Source: Neonectria sp. B-13 (lineage: Eukaryota > Ascomycota > Sordariomycetes > Hypocreales > Nectriaceae). Taken from it: a stretch of DNA of 64,000 nucleotides. The notes beneath the pieces were generated by a model. The model had not been told where the DNA came from. It worked only from the letters and a program-made list of their open reading frames with translations, and made no database searches. This document shows, piece after piece, positions 33,384 through 44,859 of the stretch. Position numbers and translations under genes: made by a program. Numbering within the stretch: the stretch's first letter is position 1; each line of letters begins with the position of its first letter. The stretch lies in assembly GCA_002682825.1 (NCBI GenBank), contig NOKP01000005.1, positions 1,736,001 to 1,800,000 on the forward strand, read 5' to 3'.

Positions 33384-34475
33384 CTATCCTGATAAAACCC
33401 TGCTTTCAAGAATTGCTCGACACAGCTCTTCATCGTCAATATCAAAACTGCCCAAGCTAATGGCCATCTCCAGACAGGTAACAATGGCAGCAGGACATCG
33501 ACGAGACGTTGACGTAAAGGCAAGAGCACGCTCAAACCAAGTCCTTGCGTCATCCCAGTCTGACTGCTCATGATACTTTATCCCAACTTTGATGAAGTAA
33601 GATACTGCCGCGATTGCATTGTGGTTATATAGGGGTTGGTTGACTGTAGATGCTAGGTTCTCTACCTTGTCAGCAGTCCATGCCAGGACTCTCTCGCACC
33701 GATTAGCATTGTTGTGACGTAAATGTAAGAAGGCAAGGTCGACTGAAATACTGAGTACGTCGTCTAGAATTATCCTTCCTTTGGCGAGAATGACATTCGC
33801 CAAGGTGTCTCGCGAAGCCTTGCATTCTTGCTCTACAAGTTCCGACATCCCTGTGGCGATTTGTTCATCAATTAAGAAACATCTTGCTTGTAAGGCTTGA
33901 CTGGAGAGATTGGCCGAGTACTGCTCGCAATGTCTGATCAGTTTTCGAAGAACCTCGTTCATACCGGAGATCCCGGCTCTTGCAAATAAGTGTGCCATCT
34001 TGAGCTGCTGACTGACTCGAATCTCGTCAGGAGATTCAGAAAAGATTTGATCCATTACCACCGGGTCTAACACTCCGGGATCAAGTGCAGTATTAGAAAT
34101 GGAAACAAATGCCCGAGAGTCCGAACTGTCGCGTATTGCTTGGTAGATACCAACAGCTAGTGGCATGGCCTGTTTGTGCCGAGATGATACTCGGAGCAGC
34201 AAAACTACCTGAAGGTAGTGTTCCAGGGTTTTTGGATGCCAGAGGCCCATTTCCGTGCTGTGGTTTTTCGATACCCAGTTCAGAACGGAGTCCGCTTTGT
34301 CAGGATCAATGTCACTTCCATAGACTTTCGCTAGGCTGTAGGCTGTTTGGACCGGCAGTTGGTGTGTGGAATCGAACATGTATCGCAAAACGGGCATCAA
34401 GTTGGGCCCGGGTCTGTCCCTAGCACAGAGTCTTCTCCTAGGCCACGGGGCGTCCGGCAAGGCAACCGGTGACAT
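33384..34475 (-). CDS. Unrecognised helical (TPR-like) protein, N-terminus unresolved
   Basis: The reading frame from about MPVLRYMFDSTHQLP onward is convincingly coding: about 330 residues, almost all helical, with a stretch near the end (EQSDWDDARTWFERALAF) shaped like a TPR unit. I do not recognise a family. The first ~25 codons from the ATG at 34475 are Pro/Arg-rich and look out of frame. Upstream DNA to ~34590 reads well in another frame, and a TTTTAG acceptor sits at 34591, so an additional 5' exon or a frameshift is likely. It is divergent from the pseudokinase gene at 35609 (about 1.1 kb apart). Function unknown. Confidence 0.55.
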   Translation of the reverse strand: MSPVALPDAPWPRRRLCARDRPGPNLMPVLRYMFDSTHQLPVQTAYSLAKVYGSDIDPDKADSVLNWVSKNHSTEMGLWHPKTLEHYLQVVLLLRVSSRHKQAMPLAVGIYQAIRDSSDSRAFVSISNTALDPGVLDPVVMDQIFSESPDEIRVSQQLKMAHLFARAGISGMNEVLRKLIRHCEQYSANLSSQALQARCFLIDEQIATGMSELVEQECKASRDTLANVILAKGRIILDDVLSISVDLAFLHLRHNNANRCERVLAWTADKVENLASTVNQPLYNHNAIAAVSYFIKVGIKYHEQSDWDDARTWFERALAFTSTSRRCPAAIVTCLEMAISLGSFDIDDEELCRAILESRVLSG

Positions 34476-34590
34476 AATGTCGGAGCGGTGGCTCAGAGAG
34501 ACGACTGGAGAGGAGCCATTCCATGGGCTGGCCGCAGTCACGCAGGTCAAAGGTCTGGCCAAAGCCTTTGGGAAGATATTGGGCGTCTAA

Positions 34591-35608
34591 AACAGGCAAT
34601 CAATCATGTCATTTATTTTGCCATCACGGTGGTTACACTCACTTAATTCCACTCTGCATCTATGTACGAATACGTGCTTATGGCTTGCTGCCAGTTTCCA
34701 ACGTGACCTGCGAGATCCCTGCCAAGTGGTAAGCCCAATTTGTTGCCTCGTCTACGCGTAAAAAAGACACGGTTGCACTCATCTGCACCGGTAGGTAGGT
34801 CTGTGTCTGGGTACTCAGGTGTGCTGTTTATAGCCTTCTGTAAGCAGTGAGGTTACTACGAGGCCATCTAAAAACAGTTCCCAGCCATCACCGCATGACT
34901 CAGCTATATGTACCTAGGGAACGTATTTTGTTGTGTTGCAATTGGATTCTACGATTGACGTGCATCTCGAAAATGTCCCTGTTCAACTTCTGTGGTTATT
35001 CAAATGAGTAAGGTATAAATGGTTCAGTTTGAGCTAGAGATGAGCCTTACTGGAGTGAGTACTCAGTGGAGTATACTGCATTGGTCTCTACCGTTGTCAT
35101 CACCCATTGGAAGCAAGAGTGCGGGTATTCACTTGTTGGTCTTGCTCCATCATTCAGCTTCTTTACCGTGGTAAAGTCTAGCGAAGGTCTGGGTTCTCGG
35201 ATAATATGTCATGTCTATACCCCTCCAAGCACGACGTCCCAAGTCAACCACAGCTCAGTCGAAAGTAGCAAGTGCTCAGCTCTAAATGTAGAACTGCACT
35301 CCAGTGCGCTTGAATTTCGTCACCGAGTAAGCTGGTGGATATAACGGAATAGCTGGCGCATGCAATTCCCCGCTTCTTGACAGCCCTACTGCACTTTAAC
35401 ACACCCACTCACCCGACTTTGCACCTTGTGCTAGCCTCACTTTATCTATTGGATGACAGAGGTTTTCCAGGCAGTGTGATGTTTTCCATTTTACCTCTTA
35501 CTCATTGTTCATATATGCCTCCACAGCCCAGTGGGGGGGGATTTCAGTTCCCCGCTGTTGGACCCTTGATTCCCCTTCACAAATAGCAACCAAGCGCTAC
35601 ATCTCATT
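34591..35608. other. Intergenic region upstream of the pseudokinase gene
   Basis: About 1 kb; no supported gene apart from the possible 5' exon of the minus-strand neighbour. A G9 run occurs at about 35533. It contains the promoter of the gene at 35609. Confidence 0.4.
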
Positions 35609-38097
35609 ATGGCAGAGGTGGTGGGCCTTGTTGCGAGCGTTTTAACGCTGTCTGGGTGCTGTGTCAGTGCCTTCACGGCCATAAACACATTACGTCAGGC
35701 TCCCGCGGTAGTCCAGAATCTACAGGTAAGGCAAAGGTTCCTGCCACTGGAATTCCAACTCTACTGACGAATATTTTGGTCAAGGAGGAAGCAAATCTGT
35801 TCCATCGACTGATACAAGAAATCGACGATACAATAGAAGTTCCATCGCATGGAGCTATTCGCGACGTACTACTCAAGGCGCATCAAGTTCTAGGTGACTT
35901 GCAGCTGCTGTTGTCCTCGAAGCTGCTTAGGCCAGAAGAAGGATCGGCCCGAGCTCGTCGCGGGGCATTTCTACTTCACAAGGAGAGGATTGTCTCTATC
36001 CGCGATAAGTTGAAGGACGCCCGGGTCAATTTACTCATAGTTATAAACATGCAGTCCATGTCAGACCCCTATACTCTCCACCATTTTTATGATACATGAA
36101 CTCACAAAAAGCTCAGTGCACCAGCTCTCAAGACAGAGCAATCGATGGCCATGATACACCAAAACCTCGTGCAGCAAGAGTTCTTCAACCAAACTGCAGC
36201 TTTCCACGTCATGGAAAGATTGAACAGCATAGAGAAAGCGGTCGTTTCACCTAGTGAAGTTCTACCAGCTGTATCTGAAGCACCTAGCGCCTATTCACAA
36301 ATCGACCCAGCCTGTGAAGAATCACCAGTCCTTACGCCTCCCGTGCAACGACTCCGCCGATCTCTTGAGAACTTGGATGTGTACTCCATGGGGGGGATGG
36401 AGAATTCCATTCAAGGAGATGTGCAGGAAACATCAGAAGAGCAGGCTCATGACGGATTCCACAAACCCAGAGACCTGGCAGAGAAGAAACCCAATCAACT
36501 CACCAGTCCACTTACCTCTTTGGAAAAGTCCATATCTTTCCGACCCGAGGTGCTGACTACAACCGACGCTGCCCCATCGCTCTTTACCCAAATGACAATC
36601 CAAGATAACATCACAGATTTTACTCGGACCAACCTGTATGCAATGTTCTATCGCAAAGCTCCGAGACAGTGGATCCGACTTACAGTCTCCATCACATTCG
36701 GCGTTGAGTCGCGGTTTTGGAACTATGAAAAGATGCCAGTTCGCGTGAGAAAAGCACCACCGGCCAGCGTCAGCCAGATGTTGGAAAAGTTTCTTGGGTC
36801 CAAAGCCAACCTTCAGTCAGATACGCACATACAGATCTATTCAGGAAGCCAAGCACAAATCATCAAGTCATCTTCACAGTCAGCAGCCTACTTCAGGGCG
36901 ATTACAAACATGCTCCATCATCTTAAATGCCCACGATTCTCAGAGGATGTGCTCATCCAAGTTCCGTTCCATAGACGCCACAGGTCATTTTTCTTCGTTT
37001 CGCGATTGCAGTCGCAGTGGGCACTCGACTTTCGATTCGGGGTCAACAGGTCGCTGAACGATGTGCTGCTGTACCAACTTCAGGTCCTCCACTGTTTGCG
37101 TGGTGCACCGGGAATTTGTCCCTTCCTTGGTTTAGTTACGGACCATGATAACGCTCTCGTGAAAGGCTTCCTGTCCGAGATGCCCTCTGGAGGATCTTTA
37201 TACCATATCATGGCTAAGAATGCCAAATCCAACATGACGATTCCATGGGAGATACGGGAAAGATGGTGCAGAGACATCGTTCAAGCCGTCGCACAAGTAC
37301 ACTCCAAAGGGTTCACCGTGGGCAAACTGGGCTGCACTGTGGGCCACGGTATTGTGCTTGATGGAGAATACAGGGCACTTTTGTATCACTTTCAACCATT
37401 TTTCAACTGCGAGACAGCCGAACCAGGCAGACTCCCACCGGAATATCGGGATGTGGTCGTTACAAGCGGTCCTTTCGCTGCGACCCCTCCTTCCGACATA
37501 TATCAGCTCGGTCTAACAATTTGGATCATTACTGCTAATAGGCATTATGTGTCGCTGGGAGAATTCTGCAAGCTTGCTGGATGCGCCGGTGGTACGGACA
37601 CTATATGTACAGAGCCACACGCGGATCCAATCCAGCTCCCACCAATCGAACACGTACTGCAGTACATCATCAAAATCATCGCTGCTTGCCGCGCTGAAAA
37701 TCCACACCAAAGGCCCGCCGCTTGGGAGCTGCTCAAGATGTTTCCTAAAGTAGGCAATTCCGACATGTCGACTGAGCTCAGAGAGATCACCACAGACAAT
37801 CCGCTTCTGAAGATAAGGGCGCAAGGAAGTAATACCAACACAGGCTCCGGCGGTTCAATTCCCTCCCAAAGTCGAGTGCCTAGCGAAGGTTCCAAACAAT
37901 TGATAAGTCGGCTGGAGAAAGGTTATGAGCTATACGATGTGGTCGTCACTTGCGACATTTGCGAACGACTTACTACTGATCATTATTTCGGATGCCTTGT
38001 GTGTTCGTCGTGCTCTTACGATATCTGTTCACGGTGTTTCTCAGAAGGGGCGCATTGCTTAGAGCCTAGTCATTACCTGCGTGAGATGAAATCATGA
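35609..38097 (+). CDS. HeLo-like N-domain + pseudokinase + ZZ zinc finger protein
   Basis: Three exons (35609-35725, 35785-36039, 36112-38097) give 785 residues. The start MAEVVGLVASVLTLSGCCV and the helices that follow (to about 125) resemble the fungal Helo_like_N / HET-S HeLo-related four-helix bundle. About residues 410-690 have a protein-kinase-like fold: LYQLQVLHCLRGAPGICPFLG, LSEMPSGGSLYHIM, HSKGF at ~521, YQLGLTIWIIT, RPAAWELLKMF. The HRD loop reads TVGKLG (no catalytic Asp) and DFG reads LYHF, so catalysis is unlikely. Residues ~738-785 form a ZZ-type zinc finger (CDICERLTTDH, CLVCSSC, CSRCF). By analogy with MLKL and HET-S this could be a cell-death executor or scaffold; that is inference. 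The second intron (GTTATA donor) is less certain. Confidence 0.8.
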
Positions 38098-39162
38098 GAC
38101 CTCCAGACAAGATTGTATTCAAACGTGAAGGAATATTGTAAAAGGGAGATTGTTGTTTTGTGAGGTCTTTTATGCTTTTCTTCTCCTTCCGGAGTCACCT
38201 TGGAATCCTTTGCTGAATACTACTCTTGGTCTAAGAAATTTCTAGGACAGATTCCATCTCTTCTCTAGTGTAAAATCCCAAATGACTACGCGCCGTTGGG
38301 TGAAGCCAAAGTATCGTCGTAGTATCATTTGACGAGATCTCATGGTCTCTCTACACATGTATCAGCCTCCAAGATACTCAGCCGAGCGAACAACCTTCGG
38401 TAAGTACGTCCGTTTATCCCCGTCTTCAGTTGATCCGCTCTAGATGGGCTTCGTGTACTTTTGTGCAGCGCAACGTCTTCTAATGCGGAAGCGGTATGCC
38501 ATGGAATGCCCCCGCTATGGTAGGGCTGAAGAAGAAGTGGGGGTTATGACTACGCCCTGTGCATCTGTCAGCCTGCGGGAGTTCACAGTCCCTGTGAGCA
38601 GAGGGGAGAAGATAGACGAGAGAGCACTGGTGTAGTAAAAGGAAGACACGCGTCGCAAGACCCTCAGACATGTCCCAGAAAGTGCAGATGTACACCCAAG
38701 AGCATGGAAGCAGCCAGGAGGCCGCCGATCCCTCTGATAACGCCGTGGAGGGTCAAGGAGACGCCGTTGTAGACGAAGCTGACGTATTTCCTCTTGAAGC
38801 TGAGGCTGAGGCTCATGAAGTCATCGATGAAGTAAAGTGGTTTTTGAACACTATGTGAGGAAAGAAAATGGTCTCAGTCTGGAATGACCGCTGTGATCGG
38901 ATAGCTTGGCTCATAGAACGAAATATTCACGCATATGACTGTTCATCTCACCTGTTCATTTCTAATACGCTGGTTCTAGGTCGTACCTCGGCTTTCTGCC
39001 TTGGCTCCTAGAGAATGACATTCCACTCTGCAAAACGAAATGGAAAGAAAGATCACAATAAAACATACAAAGAGCGATAGTTTGTTTTCATCGTCAACCA
39101 CCACATAGAGCGACATGTATCTGTGTCATTCAATATGCATAGAACATTGACGAACTACTTGA
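38098..39162. other. Convergent intergenic region
   Basis: About 1.06 kb between the pseudokinase gene and the permease. Around 38670-38870 both strands have GC-rich codon structure: the plus frame gives a 62-residue acidic peptide and the minus frame a short hydrophobic one. Neither has a domain, so I do not call a gene. Confidence 0.4.
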
Positions 39163-40943
39163 TCAGGCCATCTTGTCCAAGTTCTCAACATGCTGAGATT
39201 CCTCTCCGTCCAACTTGTTAACTCTACGCTCTCTGTTACGGACAGTGATGATATCATCAAACTGCTTTCTCTTGATGGAAGCAAAGCCGGTTGTCTCTTC
39301 CCAGAGAATATCCATATCCTCGAGTGAAACACCTTTGGTCTCTGGCACGCAGAAGTAAACAAATCCAAAGGCAATAACGGTCATTGAACCGAAGAAAAGG
39401 AAGGCGCCGAAAGAGATACTCTCGATCATGTACGGCGTTGAGTACACGACGATGAATTGGCCAAGCCACTGGGAGCATGTCGTGATGGCCAAACAAAAGC
39501 TGCGGACCCGGACTGGGAATATTTCCGAGCAGACAATCCACGACAGGTTCCACCTGTAGCAGTTAGTAATGAATCAAGCATCCTAGAAGAAAACACGTAC
39601 CCTGATACGTAAGAGATGGCGAATAAGTAGACCATGACAATGGCACTATAGGCTCCTGCGTCTTTTTTTGCACCGCCATCGAATGAGTGAGTCAAAGAAG
39701 CATAGCCCGCAAGATAAAACATGGTGAAGAAGCATCCAATGGAAGCCAACAGAAGAAGCGGCCGACGTCCAAATCGATCAACAAGAAATATGAAGGAGAT
39801 GATCGAGAAGATGGTCTTGATCGCTCCATAAACTCCAGTGGCAAGGAGACCGACAGAGGTGCCAGTGAAGCCAATCGACCGGAAGATGGTTGGCGAGAAG
39901 TAGTTGACTCCGTTTATTCCTGTGAAGTTCTGGAAGAGCTGGATCCAGATTCCGATAAAAAGACGAGGAAGAATGGCGGGGCTGAACGCTTCTTTGGCAA
40001 CAGAGAGTAAACTTCCTTGACCCTGGGTCGATGAACCGCCCTCATTTTCAATCTGGTGTTCAATGTTGGCAATCATAGTCCGGATATGAATGTGGTCAGC
40101 AGGAAGCTTGCGCAGCCACTGCAGGTCTTTGATGGCCTTTTCGAGATGACCCTGCGCTACCGAGTGCCGCGGAGACTCGACGGCCCAGAGCATTCCTAGA
40201 ATCAAGAATGTCGCCGGCACGTACTGAACACCAACCGGGATCCGCCATTGCGCATCGCTGGTTGCCGAAACGTTCTGGTTGACACCGTAGTTGACCCAAT
40301 ACCCACAGACAGCTCCAGTCTGCAACGCGATCTCAAAGAGGCCTACGAGTGCTCCTCGGATAGCGGCAGGGGCACACTCTGCGATGTACTGAGGGATGAC
40401 CACGGATGAAGAACCAACTCCAAGGCCCGTCAAGGCCCGGCCTGCGTAGAAGAGGCCGATGGAGCCGCCGCCGATCATCTGTAGAGTAACGCCGATGTTG
40501 AAGATGATGCCGGCTCCGATGAGTGACGGACGGCGGCCGAGGCGATCGTTGGTGAAGTAGACGAGAAGCGCACCGAAGAAACAGCCAGCCTGGACTAAGT
40601 ACATGAACTTAGCGTCAGTATTAGAATGATTTTGATGAATATCCTGTCACTTACAGGTCGAGACGATGTTGGCAGAGAGCGCAGTCCGGCTCTCGGTCGA
40701 GGCATCTGCAAGGCCCCAGGCGCTCTGAAACGAAGGCAAAGCCATGGTTCCGCCAATAAAGGCGCTGTCATAGCCTTTATTTCCCATGTCAGCTGGTCCA
40801 TGATGACACACACAACTCAGATGCATACCGAACATGGCAGATCCCCATGCTGCAGAGAGAGCTACTGCAACCACACGCCAATTGTAAATCTCGCGGGGTT
40901 GGGGATCGCTGGGATCTTCCCGGACAGGGATCAGGAACACCAT
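39163..40943 (-). CDS. qutD: Quinate permease-type MFS transporter
   Basis: Four exons (40943-40829, 40774-40655, 40594-39601, 39553-39163) give 539 residues, the length of QutD/Qa-y quinate permeases. Characteristic pieces: MFGYDSAFIGGTMALPSFQ in the first helix region, STFQAGCFFGALLVYFTND, GRALTGLGVGSSSVVIPQYIAECAPAAIRG, FTGINGVNYFSPTIFRSIG, DRFGRRPLLL and PETKGVSLEDMD. The family is a proton-coupled plasma-membrane importer. It is the first of a run of genes that look like a quinate/shikimate cluster (dehydratase at 41609, regulators at 44860 and 47327), which supports the substrate guess. A TATA-like ATATAAAA on the minus strand lies near 41086-41093, ~150 bp upstream. Confidence 0.88.
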
Positions 40944-41608
40944 TGTGACCTGTCTAATGTGCCTTGCAGGAAGAGGGTGGTATCAAAAAGAAGAAGAGAT
41001 GGTTCCGAATGCAGGAGCTGTTGCTTGTGCTTGTGCTTGCGCTTGCTTGTCCTGTCCCTCAACACTCGCGCAAGGGCTCAGTGTTTTATATCTATCCAGC
41101 GGTCGGACCCTATCTCTCGCCAGCTGAGTACCCCGTGGGGCGACATAACCTGGGGTACGGAGTGAAATCCGGGGTACCTAGGCCTCGGAAGTCTTGCGAG
41201 TCGTGGAGCTGATGATTGTTTAACCTGGATCGCATTGACGGGCTCGCGGGGAAGCGGGGGATGGAGCTCTTGGCCCGCCCGCAGGACCGAGACGGTTCCG
41301 CCACTCACAGAGTCGCGTTGACGATGCTAGTCTTTAGGGATCCTAGCATTGTTGTGTGTTGTGGTCCGTGGGGTGAGAGTTGACACCGCAATGGGACAAG
41401 AAGGTCCCGATAACACAGAGGTACTTCATTGTTTCACTGCTCTCGTTTACGGCTGAGTCTTGGCTCTCTGGCTAGATCAAGTAGACAGACCAGAGATTTG
41501 ATCCAGTATCCCATTTAACGTCAAAGGCCTAGGGATAATATGTAGGAATGCTATGCAGTCAACAAATCGGTTGCATTGTTAGGCAGAAAATATAGACTTC
41601 GCTAGTAA
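40944..41608. promoter_or_regulatory. Permease promoter with a weak QA-type half site
   Basis: Upstream region of the permease and 3' side of the dehydratase. On the minus strand a sequence at 41210-41225 matches 12 of 16 positions of the QA-1F/QUTA consensus GGRTAARYRYTTATCC, which is weak. No gene seen. Confidence 0.35.
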
Positions 41609-42718
41609 CTAGATATTTGCCCTGGGCCTATCTCCTCGAGCTCTCGGCCCATCCACAACATTCTTAATCAAAGCCCTCAGTCCATTGATCCCCCGCGATG
41701 CAAGATCCGCTGGCACCGTCTCACCCACCACATGCAGCGAGTGCGTGAATACCTCCAACGACAAAGGCCCCGTATATCCCATCTTCAGTATCGCCCTCAG
41801 AACCATATCCACGGGCATGTATCCTCCACGCTGCTGCTCCTCAGGGAACAGTCGATGAGACCGCGACCAAGGGAGTAGTCGCGGGACGTTGGGGTCCTCG
41901 GGAGGCTGAAACCCTGGCGCGTCCATGCGCTCTGCGTCTGCTAGCTGGACGAAGAAGAGCTTTTCTGGTCGCACAGTTGCAGCCATACAGGCCATGGAGT
42001 CTTGGAGTATTCGCAAAGCCTGCTCCCGGGAACTATATAGCATCCTCCCTTCGCCTTCTTGTGAATATGGATCCGCGAACTCGACGGCTAGGATATTGAA
42101 GGAGTCGAGGATAATGCCGACGTTTTCTCGGTCGACAGCTCGGACAACCTCCCATGCTGAAGCCCAGGTATTGCGTCTAGCCCATGAAAGCGGCTCGTAG
42201 CCAATCCGCAGCATGCCGCCGCCGTCGTTTCTCGCAAACTCCATGGCCATGTCGCTGAGCTCTGTCAAGTCTCGCACCACGGTTTGGAAGTTTGCAGTGC
42301 AGTTCACGCCGTCGTCAGGACGCATGCTACTGCACATGAAGACCAAGTCGGTATCAAAGGCCCGCATAAAGGGGAACCGCGCCGCCACACGACGCAGAGC
42401 TGCATCTCGTTCCGGGGGCTTGAGATTGCCTTCGATGTCTCTCAGTGGCTGGGTACATGCGATTCGCATGCCTAACGAGGAGACGAAGAGACGCAACTGG
42501 CGAGCAACGGAGAGCTTCTCGTCGCTTGCTTCCCAGGGATCAGTGGAGTCGAGGCCATGTTCGGCCAGATACACGGCCCAGTCCTCGTCGAAGAGATCCA
42601 CAACGTCGAACCCAGCGGCGGCTGCAGCCCGAATCCGGGGTTCGAGAGAGTGCTTGCTGCAGTGGCCCAGCGAGAGCGTCGCAATGCCCAGTTCGTTGGG
42701 GATCGATTTGGCAGGCAT
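41609..42718 (-). CDS. qutC: 3-dehydroshikimate dehydratase (QutC/Qa-4 type)
   Basis: A single exon of 369 residues starting MPAKSIPNELGIATLSLGHC. It is a sugar-phosphate-isomerase-like TIM barrel converting 3-dehydroshikimate to protocatechuate, the last step of quinate/shikimate breakdown before ring cleavage. The family's metal-ligand positions can be followed: Glu in RIGYEPLSW, Asp in VGIILDSFN, Gln in FFVQLADA and Glu in PLSLEVFTHS, matching the Glu-Asp-Gln-Glu set of QuiC-type enzymes. The start at 42718 begins the conserved first strand; the frame continues upstream to an earlier ATG (43063), but that stretch overlaps the divergent promoter and is not conserved-looking. It is divergent from the flavoprotein gene with 477 bp between start codons. 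Confidence 0.92.
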   Translation of the reverse strand: MPAKSIPNELGIATLSLGHCSKHSLEPRIRAAAAAGFDVVDLFDEDWAVYLAEHGLDSTDPWEASDEKLSVARQLRLFVSSLGMRIACTQPLRDIEGNLKPPERDAALRRVAARFPFMRAFDTDLVFMCSSMRPDDGVNCTANFQTVVRDLTELSDMAMEFARNDGGGMLRIGYEPLSWARRNTWASAWEVVRAVDRENVGIILDSFNILAVEFADPYSQEGEGRMLYSSREQALRILQDSMACMAATVRPEKLFFVQLADAERMDAPGFQPPEDPNVPRLLPWSRSHRLFPEEQQRGGYMPVDMVLRAILKMGYTGPLSLEVFTHSLHVVGETVPADLASRGINGLRALIKNVVDGPRARGDRPRANI

Positions 42719-43195
42719 TGTGGTGGATCTTGGACCCTGGTATAAGTGAATCGACGAAGAAAGGCGAAGCCACGCAAGAATCGTATGAACAATTCCAACC
42801 TGCCCGGGATTCTCCAGGATATCGTACGACTGCTGGGGACCGTGCTTTAAAGTAAGCGTCTTGCAGTGCGAGGATGGCAATTGCATCGGCAATGGGTCTT
42901 GGAAGCATCCGTTGACTATTGCGGAGTGGACCGTGAGTCGATATCCGTGATTGGCGGACTGGGCAGGCCCCGATGCAACGAGAGTCCGGAGTGTGGCGTT
43001 CCCATACCTGCATCTGTTGTCGTCACTCGGGATCATAGAGCAGACATATCCGAGAGTCTGCATGCCGTCAGCCCATATTTGTATTGGACCTTGCTCCCGA
43101 AGCTTTGACGAGAAAGAGGTTGTGTCTGTACGCCAATAGCTCTTGTGAACGTTGCATTACTTCAACCAGGATTAACGCCTACTCCCCTACATACA
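42719..43195. promoter_or_regulatory. Divergent promoter of dehydratase and flavoprotein genes
   Basis: 477 bp between two start codons, implying coordinate expression. I looked for the QA-1F/QUTA operator and found only poor matches (for example near 43169, which needs an extra base). No clear TATA box. Confidence 0.4.
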
Positions 43196-44699
43196 ATGAC
43201 GTACTCGGAGTTTGAACGCATCAGCGCTGATGTTCTCATCATCGGTGGAGGTATGGCTGGATTGTCGGCTGCAATCGCCGTGAGCAACTCCAAGGCGCGA
43301 TGCGTAGTCGTTGAGAAGAGCGACAGGTTGGGCGGCTCTTCGAGACTGTGAGCTACTCCTTTTCTCATTAAGCAAGATATCCAAGGGCTTTGATATTAAT
43401 GTCGTGTTCAATTATAGGTCTGCTGGTATGTTCTGGGCGCCGAAAGACGTTGATATCGCACACGAAACCATTCCCTTTGCGGATCCTCAACTTCTTACCA
43501 AGTTGCTCGCCGATTACCCAAACGCCGTGGAATGGATGAGACAAAATGGGGTCAAAACACACGACCAATTCAATGGGATAATGACCATTGGGATTGGGTT
43601 TCCAATCGACATCCCCCAGTGGCTCGCCAAGGCCGAGTCCATCATCACGTCGAGTGCTTCGACACAGGTTTTGACCGAGACATCCGCGGTCCGCCTCATC
43701 CAGAAGCCATTAGAGGTCCCAGGGTCTCGAGTTACAGGGGCTATCCTGCGGAGGGCCAACGGATCGTTGGTCCATTGCTCAGCTCGGACTGTGTTGATCG
43801 CCACCGGTGGCTTTCAAGGAAGCCCCGATCTGGTCTCGGAACACATTGGACTGGGCGCTGACAACATCTTTGTCCGATCGAACCCATATTCAACTGGCGA
43901 TGGCTTCAAACTTGGCAGCCAAGCCGGCGCAGGGACCAGTCGAGGTCTGTCAACGTTCTACGGCCACCTATTGCCGTCTCCTCTCCAGCGCCGTGGCGTG
44001 GATCCGTCACACTTCATCCACCTGGCCCAATTTCAGTCAGGCTATTCAATTCTGGTGAACCGCAATGGTCGGAGATTCTGCGACGAGACATTCGGTGATG
44101 AAGTCAACAACCAGGAACTCGCACGCCAGCCTGGACGTATCGGCTATATGATCCTCAACGACAACGTCAGGAAGCGTTGGGCGCTGGGGGAGGTCTTCCC
44201 AAACGCGGGCAAGATTGATCGACTTGAGAAGGCAAAGGAATTTGGCGGGAGAGTGACAAGCGCCAACTCGATGGAAAAGCTACTTGAGCGCGTTGCGCAG
44301 TGGGGTGTTCCCGAGGTGGCGTTGAAAAAGACAATCTCCGAGTACAACCAAGTGGTGAAGAACGCAGCTACTCAAGTCATCGATGCTCCCGTAGGACTCA
44401 ATCATGCGCCTCATCCGGCGTTCGAAGGAACATCAGATGGCCCGTTCTGGGCATTGGAGGTCCAGCCGTCGATCACATTCACGTACGGGGGCTTGAAGAT
44501 TGACACGTCAGCGAGGGTGGCGGATTCCGACGGGAGACCAGTTCCTGGCCTGTATGCTTGTGGAATGGACGCTGGCGGTTTCTCGAACTGGAGATATGGC
44601 GGTGGATTGGCCCAGGCTTTTGTCACCGGGCAATGGGCTGGACAGTCTGCATTAAAAGAGCTTGGAGGTTCTACGAAGAGTGCTCAGTCGAAACTGTAG
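43196..44699 (+). CDS. FAD-dependent dehydrogenase (fumarate reductase / 3-ketosteroid dehydrogenase-like)
   Basis: Two exons (43196-43347 and 43418-44699, 70 bp intron splitting a Leu codon) give 477 residues. FAD-binding GGGMAG at about 17-22 is followed by VVEKSDRLGGSSRLSAGMFW, and near the C-terminus GGLKIDTSARV, VPGLYACGMDAGGFSNWRYGGG; this is the FAD_binding_2 family of succinate dehydrogenase/fumarate reductase flavoproteins and 3-ketosteroid delta-1-dehydrogenases. No signal peptide or haem domain is seen, so it is probably cytosolic. The family forms or reduces C=C bonds next to a carbonyl or carboxylate. Its position between a dehydroshikimate dehydratase and a QutR-like gene suggests a cyclohexane or cyclohexene carboxylate as substrate, which is inference only. 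Confidence 0.88.
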
Positions 44700-44859
44700 A
44701 GAATGAGCCAGATGAATGTGTAGGAAAGCCAAATAAGATAGTTGGTTATATACACTAGATCTCCGTCCGACGCAAAACTGTATAAACACCACTTCGCCAA
44801 GTTATTCATGAACCGTCTGCTGGCATACTCCGTATTTCCAACGCCAGAATTCCCCTTTC

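Noticed and set aside
38670..38858. Small acidic plus-strand protein, or a hydrophobic minus-strand one
   Set aside because: Both frames look codon-biased because they are complementary; neither has a domain, promoter or splice context to decide.
42213..42749. 178-codon plus-strand frame
   Set aside because: Antisense of the dehydroshikimate dehydratase; Ser/Arg-rich with no domain.
42719..43063. N-terminal extension of the dehydratase to an upstream ATG
   Set aside because: The extension would occupy most of the divergent promoter and has no family similarity; the family start fits MPAKSIPN at 42718.
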